The position numbers and the translations under genes were made by a program. A stretch of DNA of 64,000 nt from CAINVV01 sp963663675 (GTDB lineage Bacteria; Bacteroidota; Bacteroidia; Bacteroidales; Prolixibacteraceae): assembly GCA_963663675.1 (NCBI GenBank), contig OY760498.1:2232001-2296000 (forward strand). The letters are read 5' to 3'. The notes beneath the pieces are model-generated. The model saw only the letters and a program-made list of their open reading frames with translations, was not told where the DNA came from and did not search any database. This document shows positions 46,249 through 54,917 of the stretch, in pieces; the first letter of the stretch is position 1; each line of letters opens with the position of its first letter.

Positions 46249-47136
46249 TCACATCAGGAGCACCATTTTAAGTTTTTGCGGCAGAGCACGATAAAGAGTT
46301 ATAGCATCGGTTTTTGTCATCGTTATGACAATTTTAGGCTCAACAACATCACGATTAAATGAGGTCAGGGATTTAATAGATTTTCCGGTTTCCCTTTTAA
46401 GAATACTGGTTCTTAAGCTGTCGATCCGTGCTTTATCTTCTCCTTCACTGATTTCTGATTGCCGGATAACCACTTGCAGGTCGCGGTCAAAATTCATTAC
46501 AATGTAAACATCCCCGGTTCTGCGTGGTGCAGGGAGTGCTTCTATTTTGTTTGCTTCAATTGTATCTTTGGGAGCCTTTTTAACAAGAAACTGCACTCTT
46601 TCAATGGTAGCATCCGCACGTTTCAGCACGAATGGCTGTGCTATCCAGCGAAGAAATGCTTCTGTATGAAACATTTTGATTGAATTGCTTATCCAAACCT
46701 TGCTGATATTGCTGTCGTGTAGCGGAATCCCTTTCATTTCGAGCCTGGCAATCTTATTAATCAGATCAAGGACGAAATAAATAGAATCTTCAGCAGAGAG
46801 ATTGTAACGGGATCTTAGTATAGATTCAGTTTTCTTTAACTCAAAATAGTTTGCAAGATCAGCTTTGCTATAGGATTCGGCTACGCTGGTATCCGGTTTT
46901 TTTTGAGCCTTGTTGTCAGGTTTTTTAGCCACTTTATCTGTAGCCTTCTTTCCAGCATTGTCGGCCTTGTCTGATTTCTTTGCAATATTGTCAGCTCTGA
47001 CCTCTGTTTTTGGCAAAACAGCATCAGGCAAAGGATTCCTGGTTGCAACCGGCAAAATCACGGTTGTGGTCAGAATGTACATTAAGATCAAAACCAATAT
47101 GGAAGTGATTGTCCAAAAGAGAGATTTTTTTGCCAT
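46249..47136 (-). CDS. Membrane-anchored protein of unknown function in the L,D-transpeptidase operon
   Basis: I do not recognise a family. The 295-residue protein has one N-terminal transmembrane helix (residues about 8-30), a Lys/Ala/Asp-rich linker (about 45-90) with repeated DKA/KKP motifs, and a folded domain from about 95. The topology suggests a periplasmic domain on a flexible stalk. It starts 9 bases after the stop of the second L,D-transpeptidase, so it probably belongs to the same peptidoglycan-modifying unit. It is convergent with the helicase gene, 2 bases apart. Confidence 0.75.
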   Translation of the reverse strand: MAKKSLFWTITSILVLILMYILTTTVILPVATRNPLPDAVLPKTEVRADNIAKKSDKADNAGKKATDKVAKKPDNKAQKKPDTSVAESYSKADLANYFELKKTESILRSRYNLSAEDSIYFVLDLINKIARLEMKGIPLHDSNISKVWISNSIKMFHTEAFLRWIAQPFVLKRADATIERVQFLVKKAPKDTIEANKIEALPAPRRTGDVYIVMNFDRDLQVVIRQSEISEGEDKARIDSLRTSILKRETGKSIKSLTSFNRDVVEPKIVITMTKTDAITLYRALPQKLKMVLLM

Positions 47137-47145
47137 ACCGATTGA

Positions 47146-47823
47146 TTAGTAGATAAACACTTTTGCTCCTTTGTCAAGGGTGTTAAAAATAACTTCAAGA
47201 TCCGCCGCACCAAGTCTGACACAACCGTGTGTAACCGGCAAGCCCAGAAATCGCTGGTATAAGGTTCCATGAAGCATATATCCATCTCCAATATTTAACG
47301 CATAATCACCAAGCGTGGCCTCGTCGTACCTCTCTGAAGAACGCGCAGAAGGAGGTTTTAATCCTTCCTCAATAAATGCCCAGTCGGGTTTTGTCCAAAC
47401 CGGATTTCTTCTTTTCAGCTGCACGGTAAACATTCCCTTGGGGGTTTTAAATGGTTTCCTGGTGCCATTAGGATAAATCAGTATTTCATCTTTACCCGTA
47501 GAGCACATACCTGTTCGTATGGTATCCTTTGAATTGCGCAGTACAAACCTGTTCTCGGATGTATTGACAAGGATATAAGGTTTATCGGGCATCAGATCAT
47601 CCAGCTTGCGTTGCAGCAATGCAATATTGGATTTACTGATCTGAATTTGCTTATCAATGTTCTTTACATCTAACTGCGTAGAGGTAAACCATGATTTTAC
47701 TCCGAAGGCAGCATTTTGATAGGCTGGAGTAAACAATACTATGGTAGGTATCCAAAAGCACAGCAGGACAGGAATGATCCAGGGTACATATTTCGTAAAC
47801 CAACTTTTCTCTTCAGTTTCCAT
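47146..47823 (-). CDS. L,D-transpeptidase (YkuD), short form
   Basis: The 225-residue protein has an N-terminal membrane helix (about residues 13-33), a helical spacer, then a YkuD domain. The catalytic motif is HGCVRLG with Cys201 and His199, preceded by YMLHGTLYQRFLGLPVT. Such enzymes make 3-3 crosslinks in peptidoglycan or attach proteins to diaminopimelate. It starts 15 bases after the first L,D-transpeptidase stop. Confidence 0.9.
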   Translation of the reverse strand: METEEKSWFTKYVPWIIPVLLCFWIPTIVLFTPAYQNAAFGVKSWFTSTQLDVKNIDKQIQISKSNIALLQRKLDDLMPDKPYILVNTSENRFVLRNSKDTIRTGMCSTGKDEILIYPNGTRKPFKTPKGMFTVQLKRRNPVWTKPDWAFIEEGLKPPSARSSERYDEATLGDYALNIGDGYMLHGTLYQRFLGLPVTHGCVRLGAADLEVIFNTLDKGAKVFIY

Positions 47824-47838
47824 GGCCTAAAAATATAA

Positions 47839-48954
47839 TTAATTTAACAGATCGGACAATGATACAGTTGAACCTACAATAGTAACGGGTGAACCGACAG
47901 AAAGTTTACTGAAGAGCTCATCAATTTTATCATCGGACAGTGCAACACAACCTTTGGTCCAGTCGACACCTTTACCTCCATTACCATGAATTTCAATCAG
48001 ACCGCCTATAGCCCGACTCTTGGGTATCAGACCACTTCTCCTCCTCTCAGCAAATTCTGCACGATCTTCCGCATTCGGATAGTTTAGCATCATTGCCTTG
48101 TAATAACCTGAATCCCTGGAACTTTTCTTACGGGTTATTAAATATCTTCCTTCAGGAGTAGCATTGTCTCCGGCATAAAGTTTATCGCCAATCCAGTTTT
48201 TTCCAAACTCAACATCATACTCCCTGGTAAGTTTCCCGTTGTAATACAGGAATCCCTTGTGTTTGATCTTATCCACAACAAAAGCATAGGATTTTGTTGT
48301 GGCCGAAGCAGCTATGGTACTTGCCACCCATTTTTGCCATTGTGGAAAGTGGGAAAAATACTCTTTAAGATGAACATTTACCTCATTATCAGCATAACTG
48401 ATACGAGCCTTCCCTTCATTTAACTTTTTATTCGCTAAAATAAAGTCACCCTTTTCGAAAGCGTTCAAACTCTCCTCCACCGAAAGTTTTCCAAACTCAT
48501 AATCCTTCCGGGTCTGTATGGTTAAAGGCAATTTAATAAAGAAGTCGTGATAGCTGTCCAGTTTTTTGCGCAGCATCTCTGTCTCTTTAAGAAAACGGGC
48601 TTTCTGTGTACCTTTGTTTGCACCGGATGAATTTAAAGCCAGTTCAGCCTTAAGAATCGCAAGTGCAATCAGTTCCCTGGATTTTGAATATTTTCTTTGA
48701 AAAAATAATTTTTCGTTTTGCCTCTTTACTTCTATCAGTGCATATTTGTAATTTGTTTCTGCAGACTGGTAATATTCAGGAGCATAAACGTCAGCATTCA
48801 CATTTTTTCCTTTGGTCATCACCTCACGGCATTTGGTAAAGTCTTCCATTGGGGGTTTATCCATGAAAAGTATCAGCAGAACCAATACAATCAGGGAAAG
48901 CATAGACACAATCCCGAGGTAAAAAAATGTTTTTTTCAAAAAACCTGATCTCAC
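47839..48954 (-). CDS. L,D-transpeptidase (YkuD) with helical N-terminal domain
   Basis: The 371-residue protein has an N-terminal membrane helix (about residues 13-31). A long helical region follows, beginning VYAPEYYQSAETNYKYALIE, which resembles the DUF4398-type helical hairpin also seen in the lipoprotein encoded upstream. The YkuD domain (about residues 220-360) contains IEIHGNGGKGVDWTKGCVAL with His323 and catalytic Cys336. It is the first gene of the three-gene operon. The lipoprotein gene at 49141-49749 lies upstream on the same strand with a terminator between. Confidence 0.9.
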   Translation of the reverse strand: MRSGFLKKTFFYLGIVSMLSLIVLVLLILFMDKPPMEDFTKCREVMTKGKNVNADVYAPEYYQSAETNYKYALIEVKRQNEKLFFQRKYSKSRELIALAILKAELALNSSGANKGTQKARFLKETEMLRKKLDSYHDFFIKLPLTIQTRKDYEFGKLSVEESLNAFEKGDFILANKKLNEGKARISYADNEVNVHLKEYFSHFPQWQKWVASTIAASATTKSYAFVVDKIKHKGFLYYNGKLTREYDVEFGKNWIGDKLYAGDNATPEGRYLITRKKSSRDSGYYKAMMLNYPNAEDRAEFAERRRSGLIPKSRAIGGLIEIHGNGGKGVDWTKGCVALSDDKIDELFSKLSVGSPVTIVGSTVSLSDLLN

Positions 48955-49081
48955 GATAATTTAATTTTGCAGGATATCCGGCAGTAGATGACCTGTTTTG
49001 AACACAAGCTAAAAAATATTTCCTTTAACGAAAAGAAGGAGGCTGATTTGGATACTGACGCAAAAGATCAACCATGAACTT

Positions 49082-49111
49082 AAAAAAACCCCCGGAAATA
49101 TTCCGAGGGTT
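49082..49111 (-). terminator. Rho-independent terminator of the lipoprotein gene
   Basis: On the minus strand AACCCTCGGAA pairs with TTCCGGGGGTT across a TAT loop, followed by seven Ts. It lies 30 bases after the stop of the lipoprotein. Confidence 0.85.
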
Positions 49112-49140
49112 ATTTCATAAAGAATTTTAAGAAATTCTCA

Positions 49141-49749
49141 TTACTTCTTTCCGCCTTTAGCCTTAGCGATAACGTCTGTCAACTCAGTGTTGATAGCTTT
49201 AGCTTTCTCAACGGCTGGTTTAACTTTCTCAGAAAGAGTTAAGATATCGTCGTTGTTTGTCAAACCTGCAGAAACCTCAGTTAAAACAGTTTCAACAACT
49301 GCGATTTCCTGACCGATAGCTTCAACAGCAGCTTTGCCTTCTTTGCCTTTAGGAGCTTTTTTCAGCAATTCCTTGTCAGCAGCGATAGTAGTTGTCAATT
49401 CAGCAACGGCAGCAGTAACTTCAGCTTTCAAAGCTTCTTTTCTTGCAGCTGTTTCTTCTACTGCTTTGTTAGAAAGAGTAGTAACAGAAACCAAAGTTGT
49501 TTTGGCAGCATCATAATTTCTGAACAATGCAAATTTTGCATTTTGCTCTTCAACCTGTGCAAGACCAGATTTCTGTGCATCAACGGCAGCCTGGAAGGAA
49601 GCAGCAACATAACGATCAGCACCTGCTTTTTTAGCAGCTTCGATAGCAACGTTTGCAGCATCGATGTCAGCTTGCGGAACTTTAGCACAACTTGCTAATG
49701 TAACAACGAGAATACTTAAAGTAACCAGTTTTAATAATCCTTTTTTCAT
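49141..49749 (-). CDS. Ala-rich helical lipoprotein ending in Lys-Lys (DUF4398-like)
   Basis: The 202-residue protein has a lipoprotein signal with lipobox LASC (Cys21). The mature part is almost wholly helical and rich in Ala, Lys, Glu and Val, with coiled-coil-like spacing, and starts DIDAANVAIEAAKKAGADRY. It ends AKAKGGKK. No acidic surface-export signal follows the Cys (CAKVPQ), so it probably faces the periplasm. It has its own terminator and a near-consensus -7 element (AACCTTTG, 49825-49818), so it may be strongly expressed. The neighbours are two L,D-transpeptidases. A peptidoglycan-tethering role like that of Lpp is my inference. Confidence 0.8.
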   Translation of the reverse strand: MKKGLLKLVTLSILVVTLASCAKVPQADIDAANVAIEAAKKAGADRYVAASFQAAVDAQKSGLAQVEEQNAKFALFRNYDAAKTTLVSVTTLSNKAVEETAARKEALKAEVTAAVAELTTTIAADKELLKKAPKGKEGKAAVEAIGQEIAVVETVLTEVSAGLTNNDDILTLSEKVKPAVEKAKAINTELTDVIAKAKGGKK

Positions 49750-49872
49750 AACTTTGAAAAATAAATGTAATTAATGTAAATCAATGTTTTTGTTCAAACA
49801 ATTTTAACTTTTAGACGCAAAGGTTTCTTAAAGTCACCGCAAAAATATATTTTTTTTTTCAATTACACTAAT

Positions 49873-49880
49873 TATCTTTA
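49873..49880 (+). promoter_or_regulatory. Possible -7 element for the sigma factor gene
   Basis: TATCTTTA differs from TAnnTTTG at the last base and lies 39 bases before the ATG at 49919. The same TAnnTTTA form precedes the RRM gene. No -33 TTTG is found. Confidence 0.3.
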
Positions 49881-49918
49881 CAAATACTTCAATAAGAACG
49901 TATTACGAATATTAAAAA

Positions 49919-50479
49919 ATGATTAACAAATTGTCAGTGAATGATCTTCCTGATGTTGAGATCATCAAAAAGATCAAACACGAACACAATACTAACCTCT
50001 TTGGAATACTCTATGTCAGGTATTCCGGCAAAGTTTTTGAGAAATGCAACTCATTATTGAAAGACCCCGTGCTTGCGCAGGAGTTTGTTCAGGATATTTT
50101 TTGTAAAGTTTTTGAGAAATTGTCTGATTTCAGGGGAGAATCCAATTTCTCGACCTGGCTTTATTCCATCACCTATAATCATTGCATAGAATATCTGCGC
50201 GTCAAGAAAAAAATGAACTACCCCGACTGGAACAGTTCACATGAGTTGCCAGATGTAATTGACGAAATAGACGAAAAAGAGATCAACAGCGACCGCCTGA
50301 TGCAAATCATGGATATGATCCACCCTGAGGAAAAGGCGCTGTTAACGATGCATTACATGGAGAACTTCCCAATTGCCTATATCCAGACGGCTTTAAAAAT
50401 CAGTGAAAGCGCTACAAAAATGAGATTAAAAAGGGCACGGGAACGGGTCGCCTATCTCTACTCCCAAAAGTACAAGTAA
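49919..50479 (+). CDS. ECF-type RNA polymerase sigma factor
   Basis: The 186-residue protein has sigma region 2 (LFGILYVRYSGKVFEKCNSLL, QEFVQDIFCKVFEKLSDFRGESNFSTWLYSITYNHCIEYLR, partly quoted) and region 4 (LLTMHYMENFPIAYIQTALKISESATKMRLKRARERV). This is the standard two-domain ECF layout. No anti-sigma factor with a transmembrane helix is adjacent, which leaves its control open. The next gene encodes a small PepSY-like protein. Confidence 0.92.
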   Translation: MINKLSVNDLPDVEIIKKIKHEHNTNLFGILYVRYSGKVFEKCNSLLKDPVLAQEFVQDIFCKVFEKLSDFRGESNFSTWLYSITYNHCIEYLRVKKKMNYPDWNSSHELPDVIDEIDEKEINSDRLMQIMDMIHPEEKALLTMHYMENFPIAYIQTALKISESATKMRLKRARERVAYLYSQKYK

Positions 50480-50592
50480 TATTTTTAATTACTGGTTTTG
50501 TGACTTTTCTGTGTTTATTCGTCAAAAAGGGTAAACCATAGACTGGTAAAAATCATTTGAAAACTTTACATAACAATGGTGACATACCATAT

Positions 50593-51018
50593 ATGAAGGA
50601 ACTCTTTCAAAAATTTATCTTCAGGATTAGCAGTAATTCGCCGGGCAGCAGGGTATTGAACAACTTCAAATCCCACTTTCCGGATGCTACGAATATTGAT
50701 TGGTCAACAGAGAAGGAGGGTGTATATGAAGCCATCTTCAGGGTGAATGGGATAGAAATGATCGCCTGGTTCGAAAAATCCGGCAATTGGCTGAAAACAG
50801 AGACCAATTACACACTTGGCATGCTGAATCCTGATATCCGGCAGAAATTAGAGTTGTATGGTCAGATTATGAGTTCCATTCATATTGAAAGAGCCAGCGG
50901 CGACAGTGAATATGAATTTATTATCAGGGATAATTTTCAGGTCAGGCATGTTTTTATTACTGATAACCTTGGGAACATTCGGGACAGGCAGAATTTTGAC
51001 GAAAGCACTTTAAGATAA
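50593..51018 (+). CDS. PepSY-like (BLIP-fold) small protein
   Basis: The 141-residue protein resembles the PepSY-like domain common in Bacteroidota: NNFKSHFPDATNIDWSTEKEG, YEAIFRVNGIEMIAWFEKSGNWLKTET and a second half with RHVFITDNLGNIRD. No signal peptide is evident from the ATG at 50593; a TTG start 36 bases upstream is possible but adds only polar residues. It follows the sigma gene by 113 bases. Its stop codon is provided by the first heptamers of a repeat array. Confidence 0.7.
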   Translation: MKELFQKFIFRISSNSPGSRVLNNFKSHFPDATNIDWSTEKEGVYEAIFRVNGIEMIAWFEKSGNWLKTETNYTLGMLNPDIRQKLELYGQIMSSIHIERASGDSEYEFIIRDNFQVRHVFITDNLGNIRDRQNFDESTLR

Positions 51019-51219
51019 GAGATAAGAGATAAGATATGAGAGATGAGAGATGAGACATAAGAGGAATCTTGTGTCTCTTTTTTTAATTAAAATTAACTGT
51101 TTTGTATCTCGCTGAACTCCAGTAATTTAATGTTTCTAAATTTCAGTTTTGTGTCTCATATCTCATCTCTCATATCTTATCTCTCATTTTCATGTCTCAT
51201 ATCTCATAACTCATATCTT
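51013..51219. repeat. Two inverted arrays of 7-bp repeats around a 90-bp core
   Basis: The left arm (51013-51061) is seven heptamers of the type AGATAAG/AGATGAG. The right arm (about 51150-51219) is the reverse complement type CTCATAT/CTCATCT/CTTATCT. About 33 bases pair well (51026-51058 with 51152-51186). No gene lies within. It separates the PepSY-like gene from the TPR gene. Confidence 0.8.
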
Positions 51220-51234
51220 TAAAATTCTATTTTT

Positions 51235-51258
51235 GTCTGATAAATTCTTCGATCAGAC
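51235..51258 (+). promoter_or_regulatory. Hairpin just before the TPR gene start
   Basis: GTCTGAT and ATCAGAC form a perfect 7-bp stem with a 10-base loop, ending 5 bases before the ATG at 51264. It could affect translation initiation; function unknown. Confidence 0.3.
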
Positions 51259-51263
51259 TCCCC

Positions 51264-53324
51264 ATGAAACGTATTTGTTTGGCCTTCCTATTGATTTTCA
51301 CCGGTTTTACCACATTTTCCCAGCTTAATACAGACCATTACTTTTATATAGCCCGAAGCAGGATATATTTTGGAAATTACGTCAGTGCCATTGAAAACTT
51401 CAATATTGTTATCAAACTAAAACCATATTTGCCGGAGCCCTATTTTTACAGGGGAATGGCAAAACTTTACATTGACGATTTTCGCGGTGCCAAGGCAGAC
51501 TTTGACAAGGCCATTGAGATTAAGCCATTCTATCCCGAAGCCTATATGTACAGGGGGATGGCAAATTATGAAATGAAGAATTACAAGGAATCCCTGAATG
51601 ACTATTCCAACGCACTTGAGTACAACAAGGATGATCCGAATATTTACAACAACAGGGGTATAACCCGTATTGCCATGGAGGATTTCGATGGAGCTATAAA
51701 CGATTATACCAGGTCCATTGAGCTAAAGCCTGCAACTGCAAACACTTATCTTAACCGTAGTTCAGCCAAACAGATGAAGGGTGACCTTGAAGGTGCCATC
51801 AAAGACTGTGATGCAGCAATCCGTATCAGACCTCACTTCGCAAGTGCATATCTTGTAAGAGGCATCGCCAGATTTGAAAAAAAGGATTACGCGGGAGCAC
51901 TGAAAGATTATGATCTTTGCATACGGCTCGATCCAAAAACAACATCTGCTTATGTGAACCGCGGAATCGTCAAACATCAGCTCAGTGATCTGAAAGGGGC
52001 CATCCGCGATTATGACATGGCCATCCAGCTGGATCCTAACATGGCCAATGCCTGGCTGAACAGAGGTATCGCGAAGGAATCGTTGAAAATCCCGGGTTCC
52101 GAAAAGGATCTTGCTATGGCAGCTGAACTGGACCCCAAATTTGCAGCTTTCAAAAAACGACTGGATGCAGAGGAGGAAAGAGAAAAGCAAAGGAGACAAT
52201 ACGGCTTTTATCTGCCTAACCCGGGACAGAACCCGAACCAGGTTCAGAACAACCAGCAAGGGAACAACAAATCTCAGCAGACCACAGCACAGGTTGCAGG
52301 AAAGGCAGCCAATGTTCAAAACAACACTACGGCAGCTTCTCAGAACAGCAATGCATCTGCAATGCCAAATAACGCAACTGCAACAGCAATAAACAACAGC
52401 ACAACCGCACCTGATACCACCGCCTTCAAACAGGAAAATAAAAGCGGTCCGGTTACCCAGAACCGCAAAAGAAGAAATATTGTCGTTGCGGAGGATGGCA
52501 AAGTCTCCGAAACAGATATCAAAGACGGGATGGTGCAAAACAGAAACGTGAAAATTGTGATGCAACCTGACTTTATTATCTCAGTTTTCAACAAGGATTC
52601 AATCGATTTCACCCGGTTACAGTATTATAATTTGGAAGTTGAAGCACTGAACACAAAAAACAACAATGATCCCTTCCTGATAATTTCCAATAAGCCTTTT
52701 GCCTACAGGACTATTCACAAGGAATCATTTAAAAGATTGCTGGAAAACTCGAACACCGAGATTTCTGCAGGGAAGAAAAATTCAATTGCATGGCTGAACA
52801 GGGGTATAATTTATGAACAGTCTGAAAATTACAATGATGCTATCCGGGATTTTACCAAATCGATTACGGTTGACGACCGGAATATCCTGGCCTATTTTTG
52901 CAGGGCCAATTCCAGGGCCAAAATGGTCGATGCCATCCGTGCCCAGGGTTCTCTTCCTGAACCTGAAATACTCAACTTCTCAGGAAACAAGACAACCATC
53001 GAAAATAAAAACAATGAAGTTAAAATCCTTGATTATGAGGATATTATACAAGACTATGAATCAATTCTTTACATGAATCCCAACTTCATGTTTGCCTGGT
53101 TTAACATGGCTAACACCAAAGTAAAGAAAAAGGATTATCTCAATGCAATTAAAGATTATTCAAAGGCAATAGAGCTGGAACCAGATTTCGGAGAAGCCTA
53201 TTTTAACCGGGGACTAACAAGAATTTATCTTGACGACATGGAAGGCGGAGCCCTGGATCTCAGCAGGGCCGGAGAGCTAGGCCTATCTGAAGCCTACAAC
53301 GTGATTAAAAGATACTGCAACTAA
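51264..53324 (+). CDS. Exported TPR-repeat protein with Asn/Gln-rich linker
   Basis: The 686-residue protein has a signal peptide (residues 1-20, TTFSQ). Residues about 25-290 are roughly eight tetratricopeptide repeats (for example YNNRGITRIAMEDFDGAIND). Residues about 310-390 form a low-complexity linker rich in Asn, Gln, Ala and Thr. A basic RNRKRRNIVVAEDG stretch starts a second domain, and further TPRs (AWLNRGIIYEQSENYNDAIRDF and others) close the protein. Such proteins act as periplasmic scaffolds; the partner is unknown. rarA begins 39 bases downstream on the same strand. Confidence 0.88.
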   Translation: MKRICLAFLLIFTGFTTFSQLNTDHYFYIARSRIYFGNYVSAIENFNIVIKLKPYLPEPYFYRGMAKLYIDDFRGAKADFDKAIEIKPFYPEAYMYRGMANYEMKNYKESLNDYSNALEYNKDDPNIYNNRGITRIAMEDFDGAINDYTRSIELKPATANTYLNRSSAKQMKGDLEGAIKDCDAAIRIRPHFASAYLVRGIARFEKKDYAGALKDYDLCIRLDPKTTSAYVNRGIVKHQLSDLKGAIRDYDMAIQLDPNMANAWLNRGIAKESLKIPGSEKDLAMAAELDPKFAAFKKRLDAEEEREKQRRQYGFYLPNPGQNPNQVQNNQQGNNKSQQTTAQVAGKAANVQNNTTAASQNSNASAMPNNATATAINNSTTAPDTTAFKQENKSGPVTQNRKRRNIVVAEDGKVSETDIKDGMVQNRNVKIVMQPDFIISVFNKDSIDFTRLQYYNLEVEALNTKNNNDPFLIISNKPFAYRTIHKESFKRLLENSNTEISAGKKNSIAWLNRGIIYEQSENYNDAIRDFTKSITVDDRNILAYFCRANSRAKMVDAIRAQGSLPEPEILNFSGNKTTIENKNNEVKILDYEDIIQDYESILYMNPNFMFAWFNMANTKVKKKDYLNAIKDYSKAIELEPDFGEAYFNRGLTRIYLDDMEGGALDLSRAGELGLSEAYNVIKRYCN

Positions 53325-53363
53325 ATTGAAAAATTCCTGGCTTAAAACATAATATAACCGGCA

Positions 53364-54635
53364 ATGTCCATTCAACCCCTGGCAGAAAGATTAAGACCCG
53401 TTGTGCTTGATGAATTCATCGGGCAGAAACACCTGGTGGGTGAAGATGCTGTCATCCGCAAAATGATTGCCTCGGGACGTTTGTCTTCTTTTATATTATG
53501 GGGGCCACCGGGAGTAGGCAAAACTACCCTGGCGAAAATCATTGCCAATTCCCTGAATCGTCCTTTCTATATTCTAAGTGCCATTAATTCAGGAGTTAAG
53601 GATGTTCGTGATGTCATTGAAAAAGCAAAAAACAACCGCTTTTTCAGTGCGCAAAATCCCATCCTTTTCATTGATGAAATTCACCGTTTCAGCAAATCGC
53701 AACAGGATTCACTTCTCGGCGCAGTTGAACAGGGCGTTCTTACCCTTATCGGGGCCACCACTGAAAATCCCTCATTTGAGGTCATCTCTCCCCTACTCTC
53801 CCGCTGCCAGGTTTATGTACTGAAATCGCTGGAAAAAGAAGACTTACTGGTTCTGCTGGACAGGGCTTTGAAGACTGATACAGATCTGTCGAAAAAGAAT
53901 ATCACAATTGAAGAAAGTGAGGCCCTGCTCCGGTTTTCAGGGGGCGACGCCAGGAAACTGCTCAACGTACTGGAACTTGTCATCAATTCCATGGAAAGTG
54001 ATGAAATCATCATTACCAACGAGATAGTCACGGAAAAACTCCAGGAAAACCTTGCCTTGTATGATAAAAACGGTGAAATGCATTATGACATCATCTCCGC
54101 CTTTATCAAAAGCATCCGTGGAGGAGATCCTGATGCAGCCGTTTATTACCTTGCAAGAATGCTGGAGGGCGGAGAAGACATCAAATTCATTGCCCGCCGT
54201 TTGCTGATCCTCTCAGCCGAAGATATAGGCCTGGCCAATCCCAACGCTCTCCTGCTTGCGCAAAGCACATTCGACGCGGTGCACAAAATCGGAATGCCCG
54301 AATCAAGGATCATTCTCTCCGAATGTGCCATCTATCTTGCTACATCACCCAAGAGCAATTCGGCCTACTCAGCCATTGATGAAGCACTTGCAGAGGTAAA
54401 GCTGTCAGGGCATCTTCCTGTACCCCTGCACCTTCGCAATGCCCCCACCAAACTGATGAAACAACTGGGATACGGTGAGGAATACAAATATGCCCACTCT
54501 TTCGAGGGTAATTTTGTCCTCCAGGATTTTCTTCCCGAAAAAATCAAGGAAAAAAGATTTTACAAACCACAGCAAAATCCTACCGAAGAAAAAATCCTGG
54601 AAAGACTCCGCACCTGGTGGAAGAACCGTTTTTAG
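53364..54635 (+). CDS. rarA: Replication-associated recombination protein RarA (MgsA)
   Basis: The 423-residue AAA+ ATPase has PLAERLRPVVLDEFIGQKHLVG at the start, Walker A GPPGVGKTTLA (about residues 47-57), Walker B LFIDEIHRFSKSQQD and sensor LIGATTENPSFEV. The C-terminal tetramerisation domain contains FIKSIRGGDPDAAVYYLARM and HLRNAPTKLMKQLGYG. It acts at stalled replication forks. The length is typical. Confidence 0.96.
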   Translation: MSIQPLAERLRPVVLDEFIGQKHLVGEDAVIRKMIASGRLSSFILWGPPGVGKTTLAKIIANSLNRPFYILSAINSGVKDVRDVIEKAKNNRFFSAQNPILFIDEIHRFSKSQQDSLLGAVEQGVLTLIGATTENPSFEVISPLLSRCQVYVLKSLEKEDLLVLLDRALKTDTDLSKKNITIEESEALLRFSGGDARKLLNVLELVINSMESDEIIITNEIVTEKLQENLALYDKNGEMHYDIISAFIKSIRGGDPDAAVYYLARMLEGGEDIKFIARRLLILSAEDIGLANPNALLLAQSTFDAVHKIGMPESRIILSECAIYLATSPKSNSAYSAIDEALAEVKLSGHLPVPLHLRNAPTKLMKQLGYGEEYKYAHSFEGNFVLQDFLPEKIKEKRFYKPQQNPTEEKILERLRTWWKNRF

Positions 54636-54741
54636 TAAGCCTGATACCCCGATTTATTTCCATTACCTATTTCTACCTATTTCCTTGTTTTTCAATTTCT
54701 TAAACCGTCTTAACAAAATTTAACTAACATCTTAGTGCTAA

Positions 54742-54766
54742 AACTAATTATTTAGTTGTATATTTG
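54742..54766 (+). promoter_or_regulatory. Promoter and probable BlaI-type operator of the blaI-M56 pair
   Basis: AACTAA-TTAT-TTAGTT (54742-54757) is a perfect 6-bp inverted repeat, directly followed by the -7 element TATATTTG (54759-54766). A further TTAG-TG-CTAA dyad lies just upstream (54732-54741). BlaI/MecI repressors bind such short dyads over their own promoters, so autoregulation is likely. The transcript leader would be about 140 bases. Confidence 0.5.
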
Positions 54767-54804
54767 ATCTGTACAAACCGTTTTGCGCAAAACACTAAAC
54801 AATT

Positions 54805-54832
54805 GAAAATGGAAAATGGACAATGGACAATG
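54805..54832. repeat. Four 7-bp tandem repeats in the blaI leader
   Basis: GAAAATG twice and GACAATG twice follow each other without gaps. They lie between the promoter and the BlaI start. The type is similar to the heptamer arrays at 51013. Confidence 0.7.
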
Positions 54833-54917
54833 AAATTCGACAGTTGTTGAATGATCAATAGATGAAATAAAAAAAGCCTGAGACACAAGGCAATATAAAT
54901 CTGATAAATAAATAAAA

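Noticed and set aside
50557..50592. TTG start giving 12 more residues to the PepSY-like protein
   Set aside because: The added residues are polar and give no signal peptide; the ATG at 50593 is a better start.
51762..52565. 267-codon open frame opposite the TPR gene
   Set aside because: The TPR protein on the plus strand has a signal peptide and clear repeats; the opposite frame is Cys/Val-rich and looks like a shadow.
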